In this document: positions 43,452-51,947 of the stretch, one piece after another
How the letters are laid out: each line of letters starts with the position of its first letter
Position numbering within the stretch: the stretch's first letter is position 1
Assembly (NCBI GenBank): GCA_964413265.1
Contig: CAYPRX010000006.1
Coordinates: forward strand, 12,345-76,344
From: CAVYGN01 sp964413265
GTDB taxonomy: Bacteria > Spirochaetota > Brevinematia > Brevinematales > JAOACQ01
Length of the DNA: 64,000 nt
Direction of reading: 5' to 3'
The notes under the pieces: generated by a model
Seen by the model: the letters and a program-made list of their open reading frames with translations, nothing else
Databases searched by the model: none
Told to the model about the DNA's origin: nothing
Program-made: the position numbers and the translations under genes

Positions 43452-43479
43452 ATTATATACTATACAGTGGATTTATCAA
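43452..43479 (-). promoter_or_regulatory. Promoter of the GH-A-like lipoprotein gene
   Basis: Minus strand TTGATA (43474-43479), 16 nt, perfect TATAAT (43452-43457), about 32 nt before the TTG start. Confidence 0.65.
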
Positions 43480-43561
43480 AATGGAGGAGGCAATTTTAAC
43501 CCTTAAACTATTGTCCGTCTGATGCCGATTATAAATCATAAATTATCACAAGGAGGCTTCG

Positions 43562-44077
43562 ATGAATAAAAAATTTAGATGGCAATATTTTATCGATAAA
43601 CCTTTCCAGCTAAGATTTATTTCCAGATTTTCAGTCCTTATTATTATCAGCCTTGGGATCTTTCTTGTAGCATTGGGAGTTGTAAATTATTACAGATATA
43701 ACAAGGGACTTTACGTACAGTATACTACTGATCCAAAAAAGCTTCATGTGATAGACGCGGAATCAACTGCCGAAAAGGCCAGGGACACAGAGATCCTTAG
43801 TAAATATTTTGACCTTGGCAAACAGAAGAATCTCTTTGAGTTATATTGGAAGCCGATTGTAGGTATGAACGTAATCTATATATTCATTATCGCCCTTTTT
43901 GGCCTGTTCATTTCACATAAGATGGCTGGTCCTGTCTACAGGATAAAAAGGACACTCGAAGATGCTTCTTCTGGCAAGATCGATGTTAAATCAATTCGCT
44001 TCCGCTTGAGAAAAGGCGATGAACTCCAGGACCTCGTTGAATCCCTCAATAAATTCATAGAAAAGGCCCATAAATAA
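43562..44077 (+). CDS. Two-helix membrane protein with HAMP-like domain
   Basis: 171 residues. Transmembrane helices at about 25-45 (SVLIIISLGIFLVALGVV) and 98-118 (NVIYIFIIALFGLFI) enclose a ~50-residue external loop. After the second helix comes MAGPVYRIKRTLEDASSGKI, a HAMP-like signal-transfer motif, and the protein ends about 35 residues later. It has no kinase or methyl-accepting output domain, so it looks like a stand-alone sensor stub or an accessory to another receptor. CAAGGAGG precedes the ATG. It converges with the glutamate synthase operon. Confidence 0.78.
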   Translation: MNKKFRWQYFIDKPFQLRFISRFSVLIIISLGIFLVALGVVNYYRYNKGLYVQYTTDPKKLHVIDAESTAEKARDTEILSKYFDLGKQKNLFELYWKPIVGMNVIYIFIIALFGLFISHKMAGPVYRIKRTLEDASSGKIDVKSIRFRLRKGDELQDLVESLNKFIEKAHK

Positions 44078-44123
44078 AGGCTTTTAATTAAGCCACCTCT
44101 CTGCGCAGCCTCTACGAGGCGAT

Positions 44124-45413
44124 TTATTTAGCTTCAAGGTCCTTAAAGGGAAATGTGTAAATGAGGTCCCTGTATTTTTTCGGCGCGTGAATAAAGGAGA
44201 AATCTTTATCGAGCAGTTTATCCTTGTATGATGCAACAGGGATCTTTTCGTATATGAGACCCTTTACTACTCCGGATCTGGAAATATCGCCGACGAATAC
44301 TGCCCCGGCTATGAGGCCATCTTTGATGAATATCTTCCTGTAAGTTCTTTCGTCATAAAATTTTTCCATAACCTCGTAAGAAGAGTAATCGGAAGGGTTT
44401 GTTTCTCCGAAGGAGATCGTATAGAGATCATCAAAATAAAGCGAATTCATCGGTATGGAACCATCATATTCGCAATCAATTCCCATCATTGAGAGCCCGG
44501 CAAAATATCCCATTTTTCTTGCTACAGGCCATATAGCTATAACCATATTGTCTTTACTTACGAAATTATAACCCTTAGCTACATCACCGGCCGAATAAAT
44601 GTCCTTCTGACTGGTTCTCATTTTCCTGTCGACTTCAATTCCATTTGAGGTTTTGACGCCGCAATCTTCAGCAAGCTTCGCATCGGGTATCACACCAATC
44701 GATATGAATACCAGATCTGTATCAATGATCTCCCCGTTTTTAAGTCTGACAGATCTGACTTTTTTATCCCCCGCAATCTCGGCGACCTCGTTTGCTGTAT
44801 AAACATCAACACCAAAATCACAAAGTTTTTTTGTCATCATTTCTGAGCCTACGGGATCGAGGCCCCTTGTCAATATTGCCGGAGCAAGCTCAACTATCGA
44901 GACCTTTACCCCAAGATGTGAAAGCGCCTCAGTAGCTTTCAGTCCTATAAGTCCCCCCCCGATCACAACGGCCCTTTTGGCACCCTTTTCAAGGACCATC
45001 CTCCTCATACCCCTCGCATCGTCAAGGTTGAAAAAATACATAACCCCGGATAGTTCCTTTCCTGGAATAGGCGGGCTTATAGGCCTTCCCCCCATATTTA
45101 AAAGAAGTTTTTCATATTCCACTGTTTTCCCGCCGGAAATTTCAACCGTATGGTCGCCTGGTTTGATTTTTATTACCTCTTTCCCGAGCAGCGTATCAAC
45201 ACCCCGCAATTCTGAATAATCCAACCCCCTATAGGCTATTCCTTCATCACCTATCTTTCCCATTGCGTAGTCGACGATTGCCGGCCTTCCATAAACGGTG
45301 AAATTCTCCCTGGTCAGGGCTAGTATTTTTGATTTCTTATCGTATTGTCTTATCGCTTCAATCATGCCTATGGCGCCGGCGGAATACCCTATGCTGACAT
45401 ACTTTGATTTCAT
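44124..45413 (-). CDS. FAD/NAD(P)-dependent oxidoreductase subunit of the split glutamate synthase operon
   Basis: 429 residues. A pyridine-nucleotide-disulphide oxidoreductase of the NADH oxidase/NirB-like type. The NAD(P) Rossmann motif VVIGGGLIGLKATEALSHLG is near residue 150 and the FAD motif IYSAGDVAKGYNFVS near 280. The N-terminal FAD loop is slightly atypical (IGYSAGAIGMIEAI). It would pass electrons from NAD(P)H to the Fe-S subunit next door. I chose the ATG at 45413, 16 nt after the previous stop and behind GGAGG; the frame extends further upstream only as overlap with the ferredoxin gene. Confidence 0.82.
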   Translation of the reverse strand: MKSKYVSIGYSAGAIGMIEAIRQYDKKSKILALTRENFTVYGRPAIVDYAMGKIGDEGIAYRGLDYSELRGVDTLLGKEVIKIKPGDHTVEISGGKTVEYEKLLLNMGGRPISPPIPGKELSGVMYFFNLDDARGMRRMVLEKGAKRAVVIGGGLIGLKATEALSHLGVKVSIVELAPAILTRGLDPVGSEMMTKKLCDFGVDVYTANEVAEIAGDKKVRSVRLKNGEIIDTDLVFISIGVIPDAKLAEDCGVKTSNGIEVDRKMRTSQKDIYSAGDVAKGYNFVSKDNMVIAIWPVARKMGYFAGLSMMGIDCEYDGSIPMNSLYFDDLYTISFGETNPSDYSSYEVMEKFYDERTYRKIFIKDGLIAGAVFVGDISRSGVVKGLIYEKIPVASYKDKLLDKDFSFIHAPKKYRDLIYTFPFKDLEAK

Positions 45414-45429
45414 TACATGAATTCCTCCG

Positions 45430-45960
45430 TTATTCCTGGATCGCCGTATCATCACTTTCAATAAAGATATGCATAGAGCCCTTGAGGGTCCGCCTGTCTT
45501 TGGCGAACTCGTCCCTGTCCTCGTATACCAGAGCGTTATTCGGACAGGCCTCGACACATGCCGGCCCGTTCTCCCTTCCCGGGCAGAGATCGCACTTATC
45601 GGCTATACGGAGTCCTTCATCATGATCCTGACGGGGCGTTATTGAACCCTGCGGACATGCCATAATGCACATCCAGCACCCGATGCAGCGGTCGTCTTCA
45701 ACCTTGACAAGTCCGGTTTCATCATCACGCCACATCGCCGCGACGGGGCATGCTTCAACGCATTCGGCATGCTCACAAATCCTGCAGCTTGCTGAAAATG
45801 AAATCGGCCCTTCCATCTCAACTTCTATTTTAGAATTTACCTTAGGTTTTTCAGAAAAAGCGTAAAATAAATTCTTCGATTTTGAATGTTCAACAATACA
45901 GGCCACTTCACATAGGTGGCAGGCAACGCAATATTCTTCAACCGGATAAACTCTTTTCAC
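45430..45960 (-). CDS. 4Fe-4S ferredoxin-type electron-transfer protein
   Basis: 176 residues, with several cysteine clusters: CVACHLCEVAC, CRICEHAECVEACP, CIGCWMCIMACP and CDLCPGRENGPACVEACP. This gives four [4Fe-4S] sites in the DMSO-reductase subunit B / HycB-like layout. It probably links the flavoprotein to the FMN-containing synthase subunit. It lies 8 nt after the synthase gene. Confidence 0.88.
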   Translation of the reverse strand: MKRVYPVEEYCVACHLCEVACIVEHSKSKNLFYAFSEKPKVNSKIEVEMEGPISFSASCRICEHAECVEACPVAAMWRDDETGLVKVEDDRCIGCWMCIMACPQGSITPRQDHDEGLRIADKCDLCPGRENGPACVEACPNNALVYEDRDEFAKDRRTLKGSMHIFIESDDTAIQE

Positions 45961-45968
45961 TTTTCCTC

Positions 45969-47477
45969 CTACATTCCCAGGCCGGCCTGTTTAAGGCCCA
46001 GGACCTGCATTTCGCTTTCTGTCATCCCGACGGCGCGGAGCCTCTCCCTGTTACCCCTGAGGCTTTCGATGGCATTTATACCCATACTGCCCAGGACTTC
46101 TTTCATTTCGATTTCCCAGGCTCCAAGAAGGTTTGATATCAGCTCTGCTGCGATCTCAGGGTTCTGTCTTTTCGAGAGGTAACTGTCATTAGTTGTGATC
46201 CCCCAGGCGCATCGCCCTGTATGGCATTGCTGGCAGAGCGTGCAGCCAACAGCTATCAGCGCAGCAGTGGATATGTAAACGGCGTCAGCTCCCAGCCCGA
46301 TTGCCTTAAGAGTATCGGCTGCACTCCTGATGCCTCCCGCGGCAACCAATCCGACATTCTCCCTGATGCCTTCCTGTCTCAGCCTTTCATCGACCACAGC
46401 AATTGCAAGTTCAATAGGGATACCCGTATGATCCCTTACTATAAGCGGCGTAGCACCTGTTCCCCCGCGGTAGCCGTCGACAACTATTATATCAGCGCCG
46501 GCCCTTGCAATGCCAGATGCTATAGCCGCTATATTATGAACGGCTGAAACCTTGACTCCTACAGGCTTTTCATAACGAATCGCTTCCTTCAATGCATAAA
46601 TAAGCTGCCTCAGATCCTCGATCGAATATATATCATGGTGAGGTGCCGGAGAAATTGCATCGCTGCCCACCGGGATCATTCTTGTTCTGGAGACATCATC
46701 CACGACCTTTTCACCAGGAAGATGACCCCCAATTCCGGGCTTAGCTCCCTGACCGATCTTTATCTCAATCATAGCTCCTGCTTTGAGATATTCTTCATGG
46801 ACTCCAAACCTTCCGGAAGCAACCTGAACAATCGTGTTCGGCCCGTATTCATAAAGATCGCTGTGAAGGCCGCCTTCTCCCGTACTCCAGAGAGTGCCAT
46901 GCTCCCTGGCAGATGCTGCAAGAGCCTTCTGGACACTGAGATTTATCGAACCATAGGACATAGGGCCGAACATAACAGGTACATCAAGTCTTATGAGACC
47001 GGTCTTTTTTGCTTTTGTATCCGAAAGTTTCCTTCCCCTGTTTCCTATATATGTAGTGAGTTCCATCGGTTCTCTCAGTGGATCTATTGAAGGGTTTGTT
47101 ACCTGGCATGCGTCAAAGAGGATCCTGTCAAAATAAACAGGCTGGCTCTGCAGATCATTGCCCATTCCAGTCACGACTATTGCGCCAGTTTCGGCATTAA
47201 GGTAAATATTCTTAATATCCTCTTTTGACCAGTAGCCGTTTTCTCTGAATTGTGACGGGTTTCTCTGGATAGATATGGCGTCTGTTGGACAGTAAGCCTC
47301 GCACCTGTGGCATCCAATGCATTTGCTGTGTATAGAGTCTATCATCTGTCTATCATTATCCCAGAAATTCGCATCATAAGAACACTGGGTAACGCAACCC
47401 TGGCATTTAATACATCTATCCTGATCTCTTACAACCTTAAAATCATAGTAATTTGTCACGAACGGCTGATAGAGCAT
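45969..47477 (-). CDS. Glutamate synthase FMN-binding subunit (archaeal-type, with N-terminal ferredoxin domain)
   Basis: About 502 residues. Two 4Fe-4S motifs are at the N-terminus (CIKCQGCVTQCS and CIGCHRCEAYCP). The FMN-binding TIM barrel of glutamate synthase follows, with GPMSYGSINLSVQKALA, STGEGGLH, KIGQGAKPGIGGHLPG and VDGYRGGTGA. The 3Fe-4S-like CTLCQQCHTGRCAWG comes near the end. It would convert 2-oxoglutarate plus ammonia to glutamate. I chose the ATG at 47477 rather than the GTG just before it; GGAGG is 5 nt upstream. Confidence 0.9.
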   Translation of the reverse strand: MLYQPFVTNYYDFKVVRDQDRCIKCQGCVTQCSYDANFWDNDRQMIDSIHSKCIGCHRCEAYCPTDAISIQRNPSQFRENGYWSKEDIKNIYLNAETGAIVVTGMGNDLQSQPVYFDRILFDACQVTNPSIDPLREPMELTTYIGNRGRKLSDTKAKKTGLIRLDVPVMFGPMSYGSINLSVQKALAASAREHGTLWSTGEGGLHSDLYEYGPNTIVQVASGRFGVHEEYLKAGAMIEIKIGQGAKPGIGGHLPGEKVVDDVSRTRMIPVGSDAISPAPHHDIYSIEDLRQLIYALKEAIRYEKPVGVKVSAVHNIAAIASGIARAGADIIVVDGYRGGTGATPLIVRDHTGIPIELAIAVVDERLRQEGIRENVGLVAAGGIRSAADTLKAIGLGADAVYISTAALIAVGCTLCQQCHTGRCAWGITTNDSYLSKRQNPEIAAELISNLLGAWEIEMKEVLGSMGINAIESLRGNRERLRAVGMTESEMQVLGLKQAGLGM

Positions 47478-47493
47478 CACTTCCTCCTGAAAT

Positions 47494-48321
47494 TTATCTT
47501 TCCCTGATATTCCTTACGGCTGGATAACCGTTCTCTTCAAATGAGCCAGGCACAACTGCCTTCCTGTCTGTAATTGTGTGCCATCCGGGAGTATAATGCT
47601 TTCCGTAAGGCCTCTTGCTCGCCGGGATTAACTTTGTAAACCTGTCATCAAGAATCTTAGTGCATTCAAGCCCAAAAGCTCTGCAGAATTCCATGACCAG
47701 AGGTTTAAGCAGCTTTAAGTCTTCTTCATCTATGTCTGAAGATTTGGCCGCTCTGTCAATCCGGTCGGCATCAACACTGCCCCTGACATAAATCCTTCCG
47801 CCATGAATACCAGTTGCAATATTTTTTCCCAGAATCGGTACCTTGCCGGCATTAAGGCCTAAAATTACAAGATAACCCCCGGCCATATACTCTCCGAAAA
47901 AATCTCCAGCGCAGCCTCCTATAACGGCTTTGGGAATAAAATTCATATACTCCTTCATATGAATTCCGACCCTGTATCCAGCATTACCCCTTATATATAC
48001 CTCGCCGCCCCTCATTCCATAAAAAAGTACATCCCCCGCGTCTCCATCCACGTAAACCTTTCCGGAATTCATAGTATTACCTATACCGTCCTGCGCATTG
48101 CCATATACATATATTGTCGGACCGTTCATGAAGGCAGCGAGGTCGTTTCCAGCCGTTCCGTATATGTCTATTCTAATGCCATCGCCGCAGAGGCCGTCGC
48201 CTATGTACCTGTGGCCCAGGGCGTTTTTAACCTCAATCCGTTTTTCCCCGCCATTTATCGAATCGAATATCATTGAGTTAAGTTCTTTATAATGTAATTT
48301 CAAAGCGTCAATTGATTTCAT
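47494..48321 (-). CDS. Glutamate synthase GXGXG (alpha-subunit C-terminal type) protein
   Basis: 275 residues built of right-handed beta-helix turns of the GltB C-terminal / FwdC-like type: GDGLCGDGIRIDIYGTAGND, VYGNAQDGIGNTMNSGKVYV and IRGNAGYRVGIHMKEY. In normal GltS this domain packs beside the synthase barrel. It heads a four-gene operon with its own promoter. The glutaminase (GATase type 2) subunit that would provide ammonia from glutamine is absent in this neighbourhood. Confidence 0.85.
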   Translation of the reverse strand: MKSIDALKLHYKELNSMIFDSINGGEKRIEVKNALGHRYIGDGLCGDGIRIDIYGTAGNDLAAFMNGPTIYVYGNAQDGIGNTMNSGKVYVDGDAGDVLFYGMRGGEVYIRGNAGYRVGIHMKEYMNFIPKAVIGGCAGDFFGEYMAGGYLVILGLNAGKVPILGKNIATGIHGGRIYVRGSVDADRIDRAAKSSDIDEEDLKLLKPLVMEFCRAFGLECTKILDDRFTKLIPASKRPYGKHYTPGWHTITDRKAVVPGSFEENGYPAVRNIRER

Positions 48322-48369
48322 CTCCGGCTCCTTTAAGGCGTCCCAATAACACAGGAAAAAAGGTTAGAT

Positions 48370-48398
48370 ATTATATTACAAAACAATAAATTTCTCAA
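48370..48398 (-). promoter_or_regulatory. Promoter of the split glutamate synthase operon
   Basis: Minus strand TTGAGA (48393-48398), 17 nt, perfect TATAAT (48370-48375), about 50 nt upstream of the first ATG. Confidence 0.6.
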
Positions 48399-48534
48399 AT
48401 AATGACAATTCAACAAATTATTCGATCTATGCGCCCCCATACAGTCAGGAAATGGCTTTGCTGATACTGTGTGTCATGTAACTTTTATTCGTTGTCAGGA
48501 AATTGAGAATGAGGGGCCGACCTTACCACAATTT

Positions 48535-48924
48535 TCACATCCAAACTTCGCGGTACTTCATCACCTCGTTCAATTTTTCGCTGAAATAAAAGATGTATTC
48601 GTGGGGAGGGGTAGGAAGAGAAATAACGTCGAATACTTCACCGGGTGATAATAGCTTTTTGAAGTCACCGGGCGAAATGTCCAGCTTGGGCACGCCGAGC
48701 AATCCGCCTCCATGCGCATAGGCGAGGTGGACGGTGTTGATTGAAAAATCAAAAGAATTGGTAATCCTTTTCCCATCAATGGTGTATTCAAAATCGATAT
48801 TGAAAATCGTATGTTCCCCGTCTTTCGGGTCATCGCTGCACTGGCAGAATGTTATTGTCGCTTTTACTTTTTGACCTTCGGCCAGTATCTTGTTTTCAAG
48901 CTCCGCATTCGAGATATATATCAT
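48535..48924 (-). CDS. Hypothetical protein, 129 residues
   Basis: Not recognised. No signal peptide or membrane helix. The predicted beta-rich middle (KVKATITFCQCSDDP, NIDFEYTIDGKRITNSF) is followed by a glycine-containing turn (AHGGGLLGVPKLDISPG) and an aromatic C-terminus. Its base composition is richer in G+C than the beta-lactamase-like gene 1 kb away. It is isolated, with no obvious operon partner. Confidence 0.5.
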   Translation of the reverse strand: MIYISNAELENKILAEGQKVKATITFCQCSDDPKDGEHTIFNIDFEYTIDGKRITNSFDFSINTVHLAYAHGGGLLGVPKLDISPGDFKKLLSPGEVFDVISLPTPPHEYIFYFSEKLNEVMKYREVWM

Positions 48925-49248
48925 TATGGGCTCCCGTGTGATCCGGCATCCAAAATAACCCCCGTTCCGTCACTGAAATTGACCCCTTGGCCGGATACTG
49001 ATTATAGACTCATTGGATTTACCCGTCAAGAACAATCGACAATTTGGACATTGAGTGGTATCCAGACGCCCCACGTATAAGCGCCCTCATGCGCCGCGTT
49101 TGATTTCAGTTTACTGAGTAACATCAACTGAGCCATCAAATGGGATTTTGGTAATTATAAAAATGTAGAGATAAGAAAACGGCTAAAAAGAAGAAATTTT
49201 ATTTTTAAATAGAAAATCTTGTTTAGCATAATTCGTTATCCTTCAAAA
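48925..49248. other. Gene-free stretch, possible remnant of an IS21-like element end
   Basis: 324 nt without a convincing gene. On the minus strand about 48945-49005 contains GGGGTCAATTTCAGTGACGG and a similar block (GGGGGTTATTTTGG), reminiscent of the repeated terminal sequences of IS21-type elements. No transposase frame remains. The rest is A+T-rich and shows nothing I can name. Confidence 0.25.
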
Positions 49249-49659
49249 TTAAAGGCTGATCTTAGCCCCGAGCTGAACAAGCATTCCGTAATAATCAAAC
49301 ATCGCCCAGTGCTCGGCGATCTTTCCATTTTTGAAATAAACTATTCCGATCTCTGTAACAGAAACCTTTTTCCCTGTCGCAGGGATGCCGAAGATAGTAT
49401 CAAGGTGGGTGCCTGTGTTCAGATGCCTGAAAACCAGCTTGTTGCCCGAGGTGAAACAGTCGAGAAGCTTTTCATGCCAGTCTGGAAACCCCTTATGAAA
49501 GAGAAGCACTCTATCCCTGACATTGTTAATGCCCATCAGGTCGCCTTCCGGAGTGTGTGCAACATAGTCCTCTGTGTAATACTTTACGATTAAATCTACC
49601 CTTCCATTATTCCATACCTCTTGTTGGGCCTCCTTAAGAATTTCGACAATGTTTGCCAT
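49249..49659 (-). CDS. SnoaL-like ester cyclase / NTF2-fold protein
   Basis: 136 residues. The SnoaL-like pattern is clear: NNGRVDLIVKYYTEDYVAHTP at the start, FHKGFPDWHEKLLDCF in the middle and VTEIGIVYFKNGKIAEHWAMFD near the end. The fold is used by polyketide cyclases and many uncharacterised small enzymes. I chose the ATG at 49659, preceded by GAGGTGGG. It is isolated, and the 228-nt gap behind it contains only a very short frame (MTAGQIF) behind a GGAGG site. Confidence 0.8.
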   Translation of the reverse strand: MANIVEILKEAQQEVWNNGRVDLIVKYYTEDYVAHTPEGDLMGINNVRDRVLLFHKGFPDWHEKLLDCFTSGNKLVFRHLNTGTHLDTIFGIPATGKKVSVTEIGIVYFKNGKIAEHWAMFDYYGMLVQLGAKISL

Positions 49660-49887
49660 ATATCCCACCTCTCTAATATTAAACAGGAGTTTCTCAGTTA
49701 TCAGAGTGGCTTCTCAAAAAATTTGTCCGGCGGTCATGATTGCCTCCTGAATATAATTTTTGTGGAAAATTATTATATTTCTTCAGAGGCAGTTTGACCA
49801 CCTTTTTATTGGCCAACTGTCAGGTGAATACCATCAAATCATTATACAAATTTTGTTACCATGATAATAACTCCTGCAGGCAGACAA

Positions 49888-51087
49888 TTAAATTTTATTT
49901 TCTTTTATTTGTGATATGATATTCATCATTAATTCATTTATTTTATTATTATCAACAGCATTATTTTTGTTATTTACTGTTGCCGATATTGTGTAAATAT
50001 TATCCCCCTTATTTTTTTCTAAAATAAAAGTATATTGAAGAACCCCCGGTTCATATCCTCCTTTATAACCTGCAATATACCAATCTTTTTTATTGATAAA
50101 AGCTCCTGAATTGATTTTAATTTCGTCAGAATCTTTTAACCCGTATATTAGATTACATAAATCTTTTGTCGAAAAAAACCATTCTATTTTATCTATATCT
50201 GTCGGTTTGGAATTTATTTTTACATCAGAAATATCTTTATTATTAAATGTTTCCAGGATTTTTCTTTTTTCCTGAATTTTACTTTTCATATATTCACTAT
50301 AGATATTAATGTCTGAACTGAACTTTAGTATAAAAAAATCCTTAGTTTTAAGAAAAGGTTTATTAATATCTGATACATTTTTTTCAATTTCTTCACGCCC
50401 TAAGTAATCAATTAATATATCAGCAGCAGTATTATCGCTTATAGATATCATTAAAGCTGCTAATGTTTTTAATGTTAATGGAGTATTATCAGGCCAATCC
50501 TGTAATATTCCGGATTGAATAGATTTATTATTCTTTTTCAAAATAATTATATCATTCCAATTAATTTTTTTGTCAGTTATTTTTTTATATATTAATTTTA
50601 ATATTAATAGTTTGAACGATGAACCAACTGCTAAAGGCTCATCTTCATTATATGATAATATTGAACTGTTATTATTTTTAAATATACTTAAAGAATTATT
50701 ACCCGGGATTTTTTTAAACTCAGAAAGAATAGAATCTATTGTTAAATTAAATAGTATTATAGGACCAAACCATAATCCAATAATTTTATTGTTATCGTTT
50801 AAATAGATTTTTGACTGAATTGCACCTTTTTCAAAAATGATATTGTAAGAATCTGCTTCAATTATAACATTAGTTTGCTTTCCAAGAGACCTTTTATAAG
50901 AATTCAATATATCATAAGTTTTATCAATTGACACTTTTTCTTTAAAGGATAAGTCAAATAATTCCGCAATATCTTTTTTTTCAGAATTAAATAATTTTGT
51001 CAATAATTCAATTTTAAAGTCATGCTCCTGAGAAAATAATAAATTAAAATTTAAAATCAAAACCGAGAAAATTATTATTTTTTTCAT
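49888..51087 (-). CDS. Secreted class A beta-lactamase-fold serine hydrolase, strongly AT-rich
   Basis: 399 residues with a signal peptide (1-19, NFNLLFSQ). An N-terminal domain (about 30-135) precedes a beta-lactamase/transpeptidase-like domain with the S156-x-x-K159 motif (GSSFK), the S217-D-N motif (SISDNTAADIL) and a K-G-G in the place of KTG (GYKGGYEPG, near 348). These are the three active-site motifs of class A beta-lactamases, but the Glu-containing omega loop could not be identified, so antibiotic hydrolysis is uncertain. A/T-ending codons and Lys/Asn/Ile richness differ from neighbouring genes and suggest horizontal transfer. Confidence 0.8.
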   Translation of the reverse strand: MKKIIIFSVLILNFNLLFSQEHDFKIELLTKLFNSEKKDIAELFDLSFKEKVSIDKTYDILNSYKRSLGKQTNVIIEADSYNIIFEKGAIQSKIYLNDNNKIIGLWFGPIILFNLTIDSILSEFKKIPGNNSLSIFKNNNSSILSYNEDEPLAVGSSFKLLILKLIYKKITDKKINWNDIIILKKNNKSIQSGILQDWPDNTPLTLKTLAALMISISDNTAADILIDYLGREEIEKNVSDINKPFLKTKDFFILKFSSDINIYSEYMKSKIQEKRKILETFNNKDISDVKINSKPTDIDKIEWFFSTKDLCNLIYGLKDSDEIKINSGAFINKKDWYIAGYKGGYEPGVLQYTFILEKNKGDNIYTISATVNNKNNAVDNNKINELMMNIISQIKENKI

Positions 51088-51106
51088 TTTTACCTCCCAC
51101 AGTAAA

Positions 51107-51208
51107 TTATATGATTTTGGGCAAAACGTATTCGCAATTTTCAGGTAGGGATTCTACTTTTTGAAGACGTTAAGTAATATCTTCAATTTCAAATCTATCT
51201 AAATCCAT
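51107..51208 (-). pseudogene. Short frame with premature stop upstream of the beta-lactamase-like gene
   Basis: A strong AAAGGAGG precedes the ATG at 51208. Twelve codons (MDLDRFEIEDIT) are followed by TAA at 51172-51170, and the same frame continues with RLQKVESLPENCEYVLPKII to a second stop at 51107. A single CAA-to-TAA change would explain the break. It may be a decayed small protein or a leader peptide. Confidence 0.35.
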
Positions 51209-51301
51209 AAATTCGACCTCCTTTTATAATAAAACAGAAGATTAACGTTATAATATATGTCATCCTATTATAATTTTATTGGTACTTGTAAATATTATAA
51301 A

Positions 51302-51466
51302 TCAGCCAATAGGATCTGTATATTTTTCAAGATAATCATTCAAAATTTTATGTGTCCACCAAGGCTTTTTAGCGACCCACCATATAAAATAGGATAGCCC
51401 GGTTCTTTTCAGAAGGTTAAGGAAGTTAGAGGAAGCATAATTGATACCCACCAGAGATTCCATCAT
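51302..51466 (-). CDS. Short hypothetical frame, 54 residues, possibly a fragment
   Basis: The frame MMESLVGINYASSNFLNLLK continues through the aromatic YFIWWVAKKPWWTHKILND to KYTDPIG. The composition looks protein-like, with a hydrophobic-aromatic middle, but there is no clear ribosome site and I know no family. It could be the tail of a degraded gene. With the preceding remnant it fills most of the 450-nt gap between the beta-lactamase-like gene and the DUF3783 gene. Confidence 0.3.
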   Translation of the reverse strand: MMESLVGINYASSNFLNLLKRTGLSYFIWWVAKKPWWTHKILNDYLEKYTDPIG

Positions 51467-51540
51467 CTACTTAAGTTACTTTAATAAACAATGGGTGTGT
51501 GTTATAATAAGCGATCAGGCATGAGCCGGAGGTCTTCTGG

Positions 51541-51906
51541 ATGGACAGGATCGGCATTCTTCTTTACGGTTATAACATGAATGACGCAAAAGGTCTACGC
51601 AGTATTATTGAGAAGGGATTGGGCAGAAAGATCATCCTCTTCAGCGCCTCGGGAATGGAGGATAAGAACCTCCAAGAAGTGCTGGATGCAGCCAATGTTT
51701 CCAGTTTCGAAGATTGCGAAACTAAAATATTGATTTTTCTGGGCTTTTTAGACGGAGACATGCAAAAAACCATGCAGATGATTAGTGGCAAAGATATTAC
51801 CAGACCTATATTCTGCACACTAACAGCCGAGAATATTCACTGGACCCTTAAAGTACTTATTGAGCATCTTTGCAAAGAAGCCCTTTACTGGGGAAAAAAG
51901 AAATAA
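51541..51906 (+). CDS. DUF3783-like protein
   Basis: 121 residues. The end of the protein, RPIFCTLTAENIHWTLKVLIEHL, has the pattern of DUF3783 (a P-I-x-x-x-L-T-x-x-N-x-x-W segment), and the N-terminal half is alpha/beta like (GILLYGYNMND, LIFLGFLDGDM). Function unknown. A GGAGG-like site is near the ATG. It converges on the transaldolase gene 41 nt away. Confidence 0.7.
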   Translation: MDRIGILLYGYNMNDAKGLRSIIEKGLGRKIILFSASGMEDKNLQEVLDAANVSSFEDCETKILIFLGFLDGDMQKTMQMISGKDITRPIFCTLTAENIHWTLKVLIEHLCKEALYWGKKK

Positions 51907-51947
51907 TCCCTCTGAATCCTATTCTCGATCCGGGGTAAAGAAGCGAC

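Noticed and set aside
44080..44121. Two small hairpins (GGCTT/AAGCC and GCCTC/GAGGC) between convergent genes
   Set aside because: They have short stems and no proper T-run on either strand, so I do not call a terminator.
49690..49760. Seven-codon frame MTAGQIF behind a GGAGG site upstream of the SnoaL-like gene
   Set aside because: Too short to support as a gene; could be a chance ribosome site.
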